From Aporrectodea caliginosa (Eukaryota; Annelida; Clitellata; Crassiclitellata; Lumbricidae), in assembly GCA_020284085.1 (NCBI GenBank), contig JACEVL010000936.1, positions 297,501-361,500 of the forward strand: 64,000 nt of DNA, in the 5' to 3' direction. Position numbers and translations under genes: made by a program. The notes beneath the pieces are model-generated. The model searched no databases and was not told the origin of the DNA. It saw only the letters and a list, made by a program, of their open reading frames with translations. Positions 9,759 to 19,783 of the stretch are shown piece by piece (position 1 is the stretch's first letter; each line of letters begins with the position of its first letter).

Positions 9759-10637
9759 GGTATATGGACATTTGAACGACGGTCAATTGACCGGACGACA
9801 CTAGAACGGCGACACTTTAACGGGAGATAGTTGAACGGACCGACATTTGAACGACGGTCAATTGAACGGATGATACTATAAAGGCGACACTTTAACGGGA
9901 GATAGTTCACAAGGTGAGGCGTTGTACACTCTGTAAGTCTGTATACTCTGCATTGTGTACTCATTGTATACTACTGTAGGCGTATGCTTAATGTTGAGCT
10001 TTTGAAGTCTTAACTGATACTCAACCTGACGATATAGAACATCTCGATGAACTGACCTCCTTTTTCGAGCATACCTATCTTTGCGATCGCAGACAAAAAG
10101 GACTTGGAAACAACTACGGATAGGCAATATACCCAGTTGCCCTTTGGAATCAATACACCGCTGGAATAGATGGCATTGCTAGGACAACAAATTCAGTGGA
10201 AGGATGGCACTATGGACTCCAGTCGCTGTTCTTATGTCACCATCCAGCCGTACGGACGTTTATGACAGGTCTCAAGAAAGACATGCAAATGCAAATGACT
10301 AACTTTTGCAAGGATCGACTGGAATGCTTCAGCCAAGCAATAAGAAATATCAAGAACTCACCACCTACGGCAGAACAGAAATCTTACTGTATTTAAGCTC
10401 CATTGCCTATTTGTCCCACAACTAAACAGAGAGTGTGGTACATGTCCAAGAAAGTGCCTTTTCAATTGCTTTTAAATTCTATTCACTTTCTGGATAAATT
10501 GTTCACCGTCTTCATTCTGTTACCCGTTCAACTTTCCGGCCGTTCGATAGTCGCACCGGTCATATGTATACACCGTTCTACAGTCGCCGTTCAAATGTCG
10601 CCCGTTCTTTTGACGCCCGTTCATATGTCACCCAACC
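9759..10637 (+). mobile_element. Mutator-like (MULE) element with decayed transposase
   Basis: An 879-bp element flanked by aatcttgt (9751-9758 and 10638-10645), the 8-9 bp target duplication expected for MULEs. Both ends start ggt and hold arrays of a degenerate 'gacatttgaacgg' motif in inverted orientation. The core carries the C-terminal part of a MULE transposase, so this is an internally deleted copy. Confidence 0.85.
10025..10396 (+). pseudogene. MULE transposase, C-terminal remnant
   Basis: The frame reads 'DDIEHLDELTSFFEHTYL', an in-frame tag stop (about 10121), then 'LWNQYTAGIDGIARTTNS', 'VEGWHYGLQSLFLCHHPA' and 'FMTGLKKDMQ'. The W-N-x-Y, R-T-x-N-x-V-E-G-W-H and H-H-P motifs in this order are characteristic of the C-terminus of animal MULE transposases. 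The N-terminal zinc finger and the catalytic part are missing, so it cannot code for an active enzyme. Confidence 0.85.
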
Positions 10638-10916
10638 AATCTTGTCCAGTCTAGTCTAATCCGAAACAATTATTATCTAGCATATAGTTTTGTGCAAGAT
10701 ATAAATCTCTCTGGTAGAGTCATGGCCTTCTGTTAAATGGACTGCTTTGCCCAAATCTAGTTTAGTCGACAACACCATTTAATGAAAGTAACAACCATGC
10801 ATTAAGAACTTCCAGTGAAACGTATACTGAGTTGTTATTGGTTCACACCTAAGGGTATGAGGTATGACCCTGTAGTGCAACGAGGTGAAATCAATGTCCG
10901 TTTAAATAGAACTCAC

Positions 10917-11071
10917 TAAATCTTCAACCATGAAATTTGATAATCTCAAATCGACCCTGACGGTGTCTCTTGAATTGTTGACTGGGCGAATAGATGTCCT
11001 GTAGTCTTTCATCAGATAATCGTGCAGGCGCCTCACGTTCGAAATATAGCTTCCATTCGGAGCCGTGATTG
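10917..11071 (-). CDS. Nicotinic acetylcholine receptor-type Cys-loop subunit, one exon
   Basis: A 155-nt exon on the minus strand. After a cattgaag acceptor it reads 'ITAPNGSYISNVRRLHDYLM', then 'KDYRTSIRPVNNSRDTVRV' and 'DLRLSNFMVEDL', and ends at a perfect gtgagt donor (10911-10916). The pattern R-R-L-H-D-Y-L-x-K-D-Y, then R-P-V-x-N, then a hydrophobic beta strand is the start of the extracellular ligand-binding domain of nicotinic receptors, and the size fits the family's second coding exon. A glycosylation motif (NNS) sits where many subunits have one. I found no signal-peptide exon above it and no later exons below it; the MULE at 9759-10637 lies directly downstream. It could be an exon of a large gene with long introns or an isolated remnant. 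Confidence 0.8.
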
Positions 11072-11489
11072 CTTCAATGAAAACATTAAATATATGATAA
11101 CCTGAGAGTTCAGAGTTTAAAGCAGAGTTTCTTTAAAAGGTAGCTTCATATTATGCACCAGAGTCGAACGTTTGGCGAAGTCCATAGGCGATCGAAGCAG
11201 GCAGGCATGCAGGAGGACTTCCAGGCATTGGCATGATGTTCATTTGTTCGTTCCTATGTATAAGTGGACTCTAACTCTTAACCTCCTATACGTTATCTGC
11301 TTTTTTGACACGAGGAGTCGTTCAAATTACCAGACATTGCAGTGAAAGTTCATTTACCTTCGCCAGTGTCTACATGAAGAATCGCCAGAGCGAGAAGAAA
11401 CCATTCGAAGTAGATCATGATGTTGCTAGATTAAGAAAAATGGTCACTCTGATTAATCTGTGTTTTTCAAAGATATGTAGGCTATTATG

Positions 11490-11672
11490 TTCATTCATTC
11501 TCAAGATTTCTACTCAGAGGCGCTCCCGACTACAGCGCGGACTCTGAATCGGTTTCACGCCGAAGCGCATGAGCAAATGCGATTGAAGGACTTGCCCAGG
11601 GTCCCTACACGGCGGCTTGATGTGGATTCGAACCCGCAACCTTCCGGCTGTACACCACCGCGCCCCACAAAT
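11490..11672 (-). repeat. tRNA-derived SINE, family C
   Basis: Reverse orientation: head 'ggggcgcggtggtgtacagc', B-box 'gcgggttcgaatccacatc', then 'gtgtagggaccctgggcaag' and the tail 'gggagcgcctctgagtagaa'. The tail matches the 3' end of the L2-like LINE. Relatives lie at 33088-33240 (plus) and 61850-62010 (minus). Confidence 0.85.
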
Positions 11673-11689
11673 GTCTAATTGTCTATGTA

Positions 11690-12770
11690 ATATAATGTAA
11701 AGTTACTGTCCAACATTTTATATAAAAGCTGTAACAGACACCAACCGAAAATGGCGCTATATAAAATTAATGCTTACGCTTTATCAAATTGAATCTTTTT
11801 ATGGTATCACTATCATCAAACATTATTTACGTTATCAAGCACTTGATCCCATATATAAGAGGTCGTTGCATTTGATCATGCTGTCCCTGTCACGACGATT
11901 CTTTTAATCCGATGGTTGAACAATTAAACTGTAAAAATTATTATGATTGCAATTAGTCAAAAAGTAATTTATTCTAATAACTGATCAATGATTTTGCTTT
12001 TATTACGTCAAAATTAATGGTCAATTCTTCGATTTGGAATAGAATCAAGCAGGCTTAGTATGTTCATGATATCGAATGACTATAGCTAATGAATCATATG
12101 CGAAACAAATGCAAGATTAGAAAACTCACAATTATAATAATTAAACAAATGATATTATGTTAGGTGGCCATAATTATTACTATTGGAAACATGCAGTTAG
12201 CCTATGTTTTGGCACCAAAGGCTGCAATTAAGCTGAATGTATGTAGGCCTATGTATATATTTATGTAGCCTATGTAGGCCTATTTGTAAACGTAAGCAGC
12301 ATTTGATAGTTTCTGAATTTCTACTTGAATACTAAATGTGAATTATCAAGATTTTCGCGTACTCTGCATCAAATCGGAGGGACTTTCCCCAGCTATGAAG
12401 AACAATGGGAGGGGCATTGCTTGTAGAACAATATTTAATATATTAAAAACACAAAGTCCAGTCGCCAAGATTCCAGAGAGAGAAGGAAACAAAAGCGTTG
12501 TTACTGGTTGTGTTTAGGTCGAGAGATATTCGGAGGCGGCGGAGTGAATGGGCCAGCCTACCAGGGTGAGATTTCTAGAATGGGACTTTATTTCTAAATG
12601 CAAAGCCAGAGGATTGAAAGATAGGTGCTGGAGAAGGTGAACGGTGAAAGGGTTGACCGAAATAAGAATTTGTGGAATACAGGTGGGAGATCATTCCGTC
12701 GTTGCTATCACGCTTGGTAAGTTATGATCTTGCCAAAAGCGGCTTATTAGTCAAACAAGGTCTGTCCACT
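11690..12770. other. No gene recognised
   Basis: AT-rich DNA with 'taggcctat' words near 12240-12290. I see no exon with conserved protein similarity and no bounded element. Confidence 0.5.
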
Positions 12771-12779
12771 CTGGACCTA

Positions 12780-12910
12780 GTGTTCGTAATCGTAATCTCC
12801 AAACTTCTAAAGCGCCACTCGAAAGCCAAACGCAGGGCACCAGCTTATTCACGAGCTACGTCTAGTCAGAGGGGTTGTCCAAAAGAGTAGTCCGAGGGAG
12901 GTCCGATGGA
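12780..12910 (+). repeat. Dispersed repeat G
   Basis: Shares 'cttctaaagcgc.actcgaaagcc', 'agggcaccagcttattcac' and 'gtcagag..gttgtc' with 8548-8640. It contains a run of degenerate gtccgaggaggtccg units. Confidence 0.6.
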
Positions 12911-13094
12911 GGTCCGAGACCGGTGTTCGTCGTTGACTAGTTGTCGGCAGTATACTGAGCAGCATTAATATCGTTTAAGGAGGCATCTCATCTGTCTTCA
13001 TTCTTCTCTGGCCATCCGGAAACCTGACCTTGCTACTTTTGTATAGGGTAGGATTCCAGATAGAGGGTTTGTTGACATCCTAACGAATCTAATC

Positions 13095-13220
13095 AAATCT
13101 AACGACTTCTATGGCGCCTTTCTACTAACTTACGCTCATCAGTCGAGTGTCGTCATAGTTTTAATCAGTTGGACATCTCCGGATGAAATCCGATAAATCA
13201 GCGAAACCAGAAGTCAAGTT
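13095..13220 (+). repeat. Dispersed repeat D
   Basis: Shares 'acttctatggcgcc', 'ggacatctccgga' and 'ccgataaatcagcgaaacca' with 25605-25780, 35100-35270 and 54385-54480. It looks like a short dispersed element; no polymerase III boxes were recognised. Confidence 0.6.
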
Positions 13221-14189
13221 TGAATATAACTATTGCCTCACGGAAAGCAGTCGATCATGAACCATCGCTTTAGAAAACAAATCTCTTTAGTTTTTTTAAG
13301 TTATGATTACAAAACTACAATAAGACGGTTAATCCAACCTGTGCACCATCTGTTAGAATACGCCCTGATTAAAGTCCGTAGAACCGCCTCAATATATAGT
13401 CAGCAGCTGAATGCAAGACTTTAACGCAGCTTTCTAGAAATATCCCTGAATTTATGGGGCCAAGCATATTCCAAAGTCTCTGCTAGACGACACTTACAAT
13501 TCTATATGCGGAACCAGGCTCTGTTGTCGAACGCCTGACCAAAGTCTTAACACTAAATCCAAAGCCACAAGTAAAGACGAAACGGCAAAAACACGCACGC
13601 TCGTTCTAGTCTGCGTGGCAAATCTAGACCAGTCATTATGCGACATACGGGTGAACGCGATTATCTTAGCAGGACAACCTATAATATAGGCACATCAGTC
13701 TTCCAGGCCAGAGTCAACGCATCCATTTACAGCCAATTGCACGTATTTAAACACCATGGACTATATAACTGGTAGGCTAGATATAATGCATCGATCCTGC
13801 ATATAGGCTTATATGTACTTATTATAATTATGTACTTATTTTGCGCGACTATAATAGGATAAGAATAGGCCCCTATTCTTTAATTGACTATTGCTTTCCG
13901 AATTTTAGTGTACAGACATGGTAATAAACATACATCATCCATTGAGCTGATCAAGACAATACATTCAAATCCAACATATTATCCTAAATCCTTTATATGT
14001 CATCCTAATGATGAAAGTTAATTCTCCTCATCATGCCATCTGCCGGAGGAATTGTGCGGTTATGGACCCGTGGGCGCAGGTAGTAGGAAGTAGCTGTGAC
14101 AGGCTGGAGCAGGTCAAGCACTACATGTCCCCCAACCACCAGGAAAGCAGTAAACAGGCTGGAATCCGCCACAGCACATAGCTGGTCAA
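13221..14189. other. No gene recognised
   Basis: Unique-looking DNA upstream of the first near-complete LINE. The last 150 bp may belong to that LINE's 5' region, but I cannot fix its 5' end. Confidence 0.4.
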
Positions 14190-14198
14190 AGAGGGAGT

Positions 14199-14660
14199 AT
14201 CCTCAATTGCCGCAGTATACTAAATAAATTGAATGAAATCAAAGATCTGCTGACACTTATACCTGCAACTGTCCTGGCCCTTACGGAGACGTGGCTAACG
14301 GATAACCAAGATGATCTAATCAATATGCCAGGCTATCATTTCTTGAGCAAACCTAGATGTAAAAGTAGGGGTGGGGGTATAGCATTTCTAATAAAGCATG
14401 AAACCCCATTTGAAGTCCTTGGGAATGTAGTGGAAGCCTCCTCCCTCTGCTCATTTGAAGGTCTATTTATTCGTTTACCCCATAAGCAAGGTTCATCAAT
14501 AATGGGTGTCATATACAGACCCCCTGGCCACAACCTAGACGATTTTACGGTAGAAATAGACCACATATTATCCAAAATAAAGAATAAATCAAAAGAGTTA
14601 TTTTTAATAGGTGACTTCAACTCGGACCTGTTAAAAGTTAATCACCACAAAACCAACTGA
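14199..14660 (+). pseudogene. LINE copy 1: AP endonuclease domain
   Basis: The frame opens before the first ATG with 'ILNCRSILNKLNEIKDLL' and runs through 'ALTETWLTDNQDDLINMPGY', 'GGGIAFLI', 'GVIYRPPG' and 'LIGDFNSDLLKVNHHKTN'. These are the N, E, Y and D-x-N motifs of an APE-type endonuclease, which nicks the target for target-primed reverse transcription. The frame stops at 14658-14660, and the rest of the domain ('ITDISDHLPIL') continues in another frame downstream. Confidence 0.85.
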
Positions 14661-14676
14661 GGGCCTTTACAATTGT

Positions 14677-17046
14677 ATGTTAGCTCACAATCTTCTCCCA
14701 ATAATTACCAAACCAACTAGAATAACGGAGTACTCCTCAACTCTAATAGATAACATCTATACTAATGCCTGGCATAAATTGATTGAATCCACAATTATTA
14801 TTACAGACATATCAGACCACCTTCCTATTTTAGCCCAATTTGAACAGGAGATAGTGCACTCTAACAAACCACTACCCCGTTCATTTAGGAAAACCACCCC
14901 AGAATCCATTACTGCTTTCCAAAATTCTATCTCAAAAATAAATTGGTCACCAGTACTTGATGCCTGCCATAGCTTAGATACAAACAGGGCATATGATACT
15001 TTTCTCCATGAATATAAACAGAAATATGAATTAGCATTCCCAATTTGCCAAAAGAAACCTTCTAGAAGAAACTCGCCAAAAAATCCCTGGATGTCCCAAG
15101 ACTTACTTAAGTCCTGTACGAAAAAATCGAAATTATACCAAAAATTTATCAAAAACCCAAATATCCAGAACAAGAAGGCTTTTATTTCATATAGGAACAA
15201 ATTCAAAGCAATTAGGATACAGGCTGAAAAGAATTATTATGCAGCAGAATTTTGTAGACAGAGCAACAACCTTAAGAAAACTTGGAAAATCTTGAAACAT
15301 TTAATTGGTAAATCCAATGAGGAAGATAGAGATATTAAATCATTAAAGATAAATGGTCTTGCCTCCACAGACCCAATAAAAATTGCGACCGAATTCAATA
15401 ACTACTTTACTAATATTGCCCATTCCCTAGCAATAAATATCCCAAACTCAACTTCTAACATTGAAAAATATATGCCTCCCTCGAAAGTAGACTCCTTTGG
15501 CCTTACTGAAATAACTAATGATGAATTACTGCAATTAAGTTATACAATCCATCCTTCCCATGCAAAAGGAGTTGATGACATTGATCCAACTATAGCCTTA
15601 ACAAGCCTTCCTAATATAATACAACCACTAACTGAAATTATTAACTGCTCTTTTAAAACTGGCCTATTTCCTCAAGCCCTAAAAATAGCAAAGGTGGTAC
15701 CAATCTTTAAAAAAGGACCAAGAGATGAGGCTTCTAACTACCGACCCATATCTGTCCTTCCTTTCTTCTCAAAATTTTTTGAAAAGGCCATGCACGTAAG
15801 ACTTAATAATTATATAACCAAATTCGATATTCTCTTTACCTCCCAACATGGATTCCAATCAGGCCATTCAACATTCATGCCACTTCTAAATATGCAAGAT
15901 AAAATTTCTGCTGCAATGGATAAAAATGAATTCTCCATAGGTATATTCCTAGACCTGGCCAAAGCCTTTGATACTATTGATCATGGTATTTTACTTAAAA
16001 AATTATCTCTTTATGGAATTCGCAACACCCAGCTAAACTGGTTCAAAAGTTACCTTGATAATAGAATGCAATTAGTGAGCTGCAACGGTACTAAGTCTCC
16101 TTTGAAATTAATTAAATATGGTGTACCTCAAGGCTCCATCCTTGGTCCTTTATTATTTATTTTATACATAAATGACCTACCTAATGTCTCTCCTGATCTA
16201 TTTTTTATATTATTTGCTGACGATACTAATATTTTTATCTCTCACTCCTCAATAGAAACACTAATTAATCATACCAACTCTGAATTGAGTAAAGTAGCTG
16301 ATTGGTTCCAACTGAATAAGTTAACCCTCAACTTAGATAAAACTAACTTTATTATTTTTAGATCATATAAAAAATCGCTTCCTAACTCATATACAAGCTT
16401 ATGTATTATGGGCACCCATATTACTCAAGTTCAGTCCTCTAAGTTCATTGGGGTGTACATGTATGTGGATCAGCACCTATCCTGGAAAGATCACATATTT
16501 AATATCTCTATAAAAATTGCTAAAAACCTGGGAATACTTACACGTATATCCAGAATCCTCCCATCACAGACTCGAATCACTCTCTACTACACTCTTATAC
16601 ATCCATACATAACTTACTGTAATATAGTCTGGGCTTCAGCATATAAGTCCAACCTCTCTAGACTAGTTGTCCTCCAAAAACGGGCAGTCAGATTTATTGC
16701 AAAACTCCCATATGGAGCCCATACGATAACTGAATTCCTGAGACTGAAGATATTAAAACCTGACCAGATAAGGCAGGTCCAAATTGGCATATTCATGTAT
16801 AGATATACTCATAACCAATTACCCTCAACCTATAGGAATTATTTTCAATCTAACACTGATAATCATGATCGCTCGAGAAACTTCAAGCCATATTACATCC
16901 CGTTTGCTCGTACCAATAATAGACTAGTATCAATAAAATGTGCAGGTCCAAGAGCATGGAACAGTATTCCTCCCGATATTCGTTCACTACCTTCCCTCCA
17001 GCTGTTTAAACGTAAACTTTCTACCCACATCCAACGAGGAACCTAA
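14677..17046 (+). CDS. LINE copy 1: endonuclease end plus reverse transcriptase
   Basis: A 789-residue open frame. Residues 1-60 finish the endonuclease ('ITKPTRI', 'ISDHLPILAQF'). The RT fingers and palm follow: 'VPIFKKGPRDEASNYRPISV', 'QHGFQSGHSTF', 'GIFLDLAKAFDTIDH', 'YGVPQGSILGPLLF', the catalytic 'ILFADDTNIF' and 'LTLNLDKTNFIIF'. It ends with the thumb and a 'AGPRAWNSIPPDIRSLPS' C-terminal box. In 'FIGVYMYVDQHLSW' two residues are extra compared with copy 2, which suggests a 6-bp in-frame duplication of atgtat type. The frame is otherwise intact. Confidence 0.9.
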   Translation: MLAHNLLPIITKPTRITEYSSTLIDNIYTNAWHKLIESTIIITDISDHLPILAQFEQEIVHSNKPLPRSFRKTTPESITAFQNSISKINWSPVLDACHSLDTNRAYDTFLHEYKQKYELAFPICQKKPSRRNSPKNPWMSQDLLKSCTKKSKLYQKFIKNPNIQNKKAFISYRNKFKAIRIQAEKNYYAAEFCRQSNNLKKTWKILKHLIGKSNEEDRDIKSLKINGLASTDPIKIATEFNNYFTNIAHSLAINIPNSTSNIEKYMPPSKVDSFGLTEITNDELLQLSYTIHPSHAKGVDDIDPTIALTSLPNIIQPLTEIINCSFKTGLFPQALKIAKVVPIFKKGPRDEASNYRPISVLPFFSKFFEKAMHVRLNNYITKFDILFTSQHGFQSGHSTFMPLLNMQDKISAAMDKNEFSIGIFLDLAKAFDTIDHGILLKKLSLYGIRNTQLNWFKSYLDNRMQLVSCNGTKSPLKLIKYGVPQGSILGPLLFILYINDLPNVSPDLFFILFADDTNIFISHSSIETLINHTNSELSKVADWFQLNKLTLNLDKTNFIIFRSYKKSLPNSYTSLCIMGTHITQVQSSKFIGVYMYVDQHLSWKDHIFNISIKIAKNLGILTRISRILPSQTRITLYYTLIHPYITYCNIVWASAYKSNLSRLVVLQKRAVRFIAKLPYGAHTITEFLRLKILKPDQIRQVQIGIFMYRYTHNQLPSTYRNYFQSNTDNHDRSRNFKPYYIPFARTNNRLVSIKCAGPRAWNSIPPDIRSLPSLQLFKRKLSTHIQRGT

Positions 17047-17400
17047 CACACTCATAAGAGGGGATGACCTGCATGGTCAACGTAAGGGGAGTGTGCACTG
17101 TGCGGGCTATGTCATCATATGTGCATAATCTCTAATTTTACTTAGTTTTCTTTAATTTTCTTTAATTTCTAATTTGTTTAGTTAAGATAGTTAAGAATAT
17201 ATTGCCTAGTTTGTGAATTATCATAGTCGGCCGTAATGCTTCCTGTTAACTAATTTGTCTCAGGTGGCCCTGGCTTGCGGGACCTTCGGCCCCTTTTGGG
17301 TCTCCTGGGCATACCGACTAATCTCGAAAACAGTTTCATGTACTTACAACCTGTATTTTAAGTTGGTTGCTGAATAAAATATGTTATGTTATGTTATGTA

Positions 17401-18562
17401 GTGGAATCGGATAAGCCGACGCATGATGGATTGCAGCCGGTCCCGGTCGCCCTGGCCAATAAAGCTCCACCAAGCTGGGAGGCATAGAGACCTATTATAG
17501 CATAATTATTATGTTATATGTTATACATGGCCTGATTTAGGCATGGGGTAAACGGGCGCCAGTTAAGGGCACACCACTTAGGCGCCCCACCAGTTGCAAT
17601 TCGATTTTTTGTATCCCTTAACTGTAGGCCTTTGTGTCATACTAGAAGTGACTTAATAGTTACTGACGAGGATATAGAAATTGTCGTAATTACAATTGCA
17701 CTTACAATATGACTATAGGGAAGACATTCTAAGAGTGACTATAGTGACTAGATCTGAGTGACTGAGTTCAGTAGACTTCTGAGTGACCCCTGTACTGAAT
17801 AATCATAATTTTGAGGTCTGGGGGTTGTTCCTGTCGAAGACTGCGCATTATATAGCAAAGGCAAAAAATCCGCTGCACAACAAAGGTCCCTGCCATATTC
17901 GACGCCCATTGGTCCCACCACCTTAATCCGACCCTGATGTCAATATACAAGTTAACCGAGGGATACGAGACGGCTGACGCACTGCTACTTCCACTCCTAC
18001 TCATCAGCGACCTACATCCACTCCCATGAACGACCTCTGAGACCCTGGAAGTCTGGCCTGCCCCCACTCCCTTGGAGCTCCGCTGAAACGTTTCAACCAC
18101 AGAGCTCTTCTCTGCTGCTTGCCTGCTCAATTATCTTTTTTGCGTTAACGTTGCAGGTACTTTCCACTTCTTTACTAGTTAAAGTTGAGAATTCATCGCT
18201 TGTTTTAGCCAAAATTGAGGCTTTTTGTTCTTCTATCTGTTCCTTTGGCCAAAGTTGAGGCCTTCGTTTCTTTCTTTTTTCTCTTTTTCCTCTTTGTTCT
18301 GTTTTTGTCCTATACTATATTATATTGTTACATTTCGTTTTATATAAGTGTTCTATATAATTGCGACGCATATACGGATGTGATGGACGGGTTGTTTAGC
18401 TCTATCTCCTATTTTGGCAGGTGTGGCCGTATTGCCTAGGATAGTAGTCTGTCTGAGGCACCGTATACTCCGGGGAGTGACGATCCCGCCCAACTAACCT
18501 GGCTCGGCAGAAAATTACAAGATAGGCGTGATATAAGACCACCACTAAAGGTCTCGCCCGAG
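17401..18562. other. No gene recognised; possible LINE copy 2 5' region
   Basis: From 17520 to 17600 there is a 'ggcgcc...ggcgcccc' inverted pair of the type seen in small transposons. From about 18130 the sequence may be the 5' UTR of the second LINE. It contains a duplicated 'ggccaaagttgagg'/'agccaaaattgagg' motif. No host exon seen. Confidence 0.4.
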
Positions 18563-19783
18563 TTGGAGCTTGGACCTGTCTCACGGACCTCTTCCGCAGA
18601 TTCGCTGGACGAGGAATTTAATGCCTTGGAGCTTGAAATGAATTCTTCACAGGGACCTGAACTAGAAGTTATTTCTCCAACCGCCGAATGTGAGAAGATG
18701 GATGATAGGGATAACATTGACCCAGACCAAAATCTATTTAGAACCAACTCATGGTCAAGTAATTATGTTTCACCGGAAAATCTCCAAAGGAGTCAATTAA
18801 AAGAACTAAGCCCTAATACTTTGACTGTCTTGCATATTAATTGTAGAAGCCTATTGCATAAGACAACAGAGATACAAGAGTTGCTCGAGAAAACTCGACC
18901 AGCTATAGCCGCATTAACCGAAACGTGGTTGGATGATAATCTATCGGACTGTATTCAAATACCGGGATACAATTTTATAGGTAAGGCAAGAGAGAAGGGA
19001 AGGGGAGGAGGGGTTGCATTTTTAATTGAAAATAACTGTAACTATGTAATTTATGATCCCGACGGCAAAGAGAGAAAAAATGAGACTTTTGAAAGCCTCG
19101 TGATTAAGGTTGAGTTGAAAAACTATAAAACAATAATTGGAGTAATTTATAGACCGCCAGGATCCGGCCTGACAGAATTTCAAAAAGAGTTTGATCTCCT
19201 AAATTCTAGATTGGAAGGAAAGAATAAAGAAATAATCCTTCTTGGGGACTTTAATATAGACCTGTTAAAAGTCAATGATCATAAAGATACTAATACATTT
19301 TACAATAACCTAATAGCCCAGCACTACCTTCCTGCTATTACTAAGCCCACACGGATCACGGGAAGTACCCACTCACTAATAGACAATATCTTTTGCACAA
19401 ACTGGGCTAAGCTACTGTCCGCCTCAATCATTATTTCAGACATATCAGACCACTTACCCATAATAGCGCAATTCTCAAATGAAAAACATAGCTTCAAGGA
19501 CTTGGCATATAATGAACGGAGGGAGCTATCCGAAAAGGGCGTAGAAAAATTTGCTAACAGCCTTGAAGAAACATGCTGGGACCAAGTCATCCGGTATGCA
19601 CGAACAGGAGCAGTTAATGAGGCATATGAATCATTCTTTGCGATATATAAGGAGGCGTACCTTGAAGCGTTTCCCCTAAGGAGTAGGACTGGTCCTGGGA
19701 AGAGTAAATGCAAGAAAGCATGGATGACGCCGGGACTACTAAAATCCTGCAGAAAAAAAATCTTTTATATCTTAAATATCTAA
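18563..19783 (+). CDS. LINE copy 2: AP endonuclease frame
   Basis: A 406-residue frame. Residues 1-90 are acidic and serine-rich. The APE endonuclease follows with 'TVLHINCRSLL', 'ALTETWLDDNLSD', 'GRGGGVAFLI', 'IGVIYRPPGSG', 'ILLGDFNIDLLKVNDHKDTN' and 'IISDISDHLPII', the full motif set. After 'TPGLLKSCRKK' the frame runs out at a poly-A tract, while the continuation ('NLLYLKYLKNPNIENKNKF') is in another frame. The start is the first ATG in frame and may not be the true one. Confidence 0.85.
   Translation: MELGPVSRTSSADSLDEEFNALELEMNSSQGPELEVISPTAECEKMDDRDNIDPDQNLFRTNSWSSNYVSPENLQRSQLKELSPNTLTVLHINCRSLLHKTTEIQELLEKTRPAIAALTETWLDDNLSDCIQIPGYNFIGKAREKGRGGGVAFLIENNCNYVIYDPDGKERKNETFESLVIKVELKNYKTIIGVIYRPPGSGLTEFQKEFDLLNSRLEGKNKEIILLGDFNIDLLKVNDHKDTNTFYNNLIAQHYLPAITKPTRITGSTHSLIDNIFCTNWAKLLSASIIISDISDHLPIIAQFSNEKHSFKDLAYNERRELSEKGVEKFANSLEETCWDQVIRYARTGAVNEAYESFFAIYKEAYLEAFPLRSRTGPGKSKCKKAWMTPGLLKSCRKKIFYILNI

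Larger units (their letters stand above)
14190..17400 (+). mobile_element. CR1-group non-LTR retrotransposon, copy 1
   Basis: A nearly full endonuclease plus reverse transcriptase coding region, a 3' UTR and a (tgtta)n tail at 17380-17400. No ORF1/gag-like frame is visible. The clade (CR1, L2, Daphne or Crack) cannot be fixed by eye. It is clearly related to but strongly diverged from the copy at 18563-22078, with alignable protein along the whole length. Its coding potential is broken once, near 14650. Confidence 0.9.

Noticed and set aside
11305..11547. An 80-residue plus frame upstream of SINE C
   Set aside because: No domain, and the end runs into the SINE tail. Could be an unrecognised exon but there is nothing to support it.
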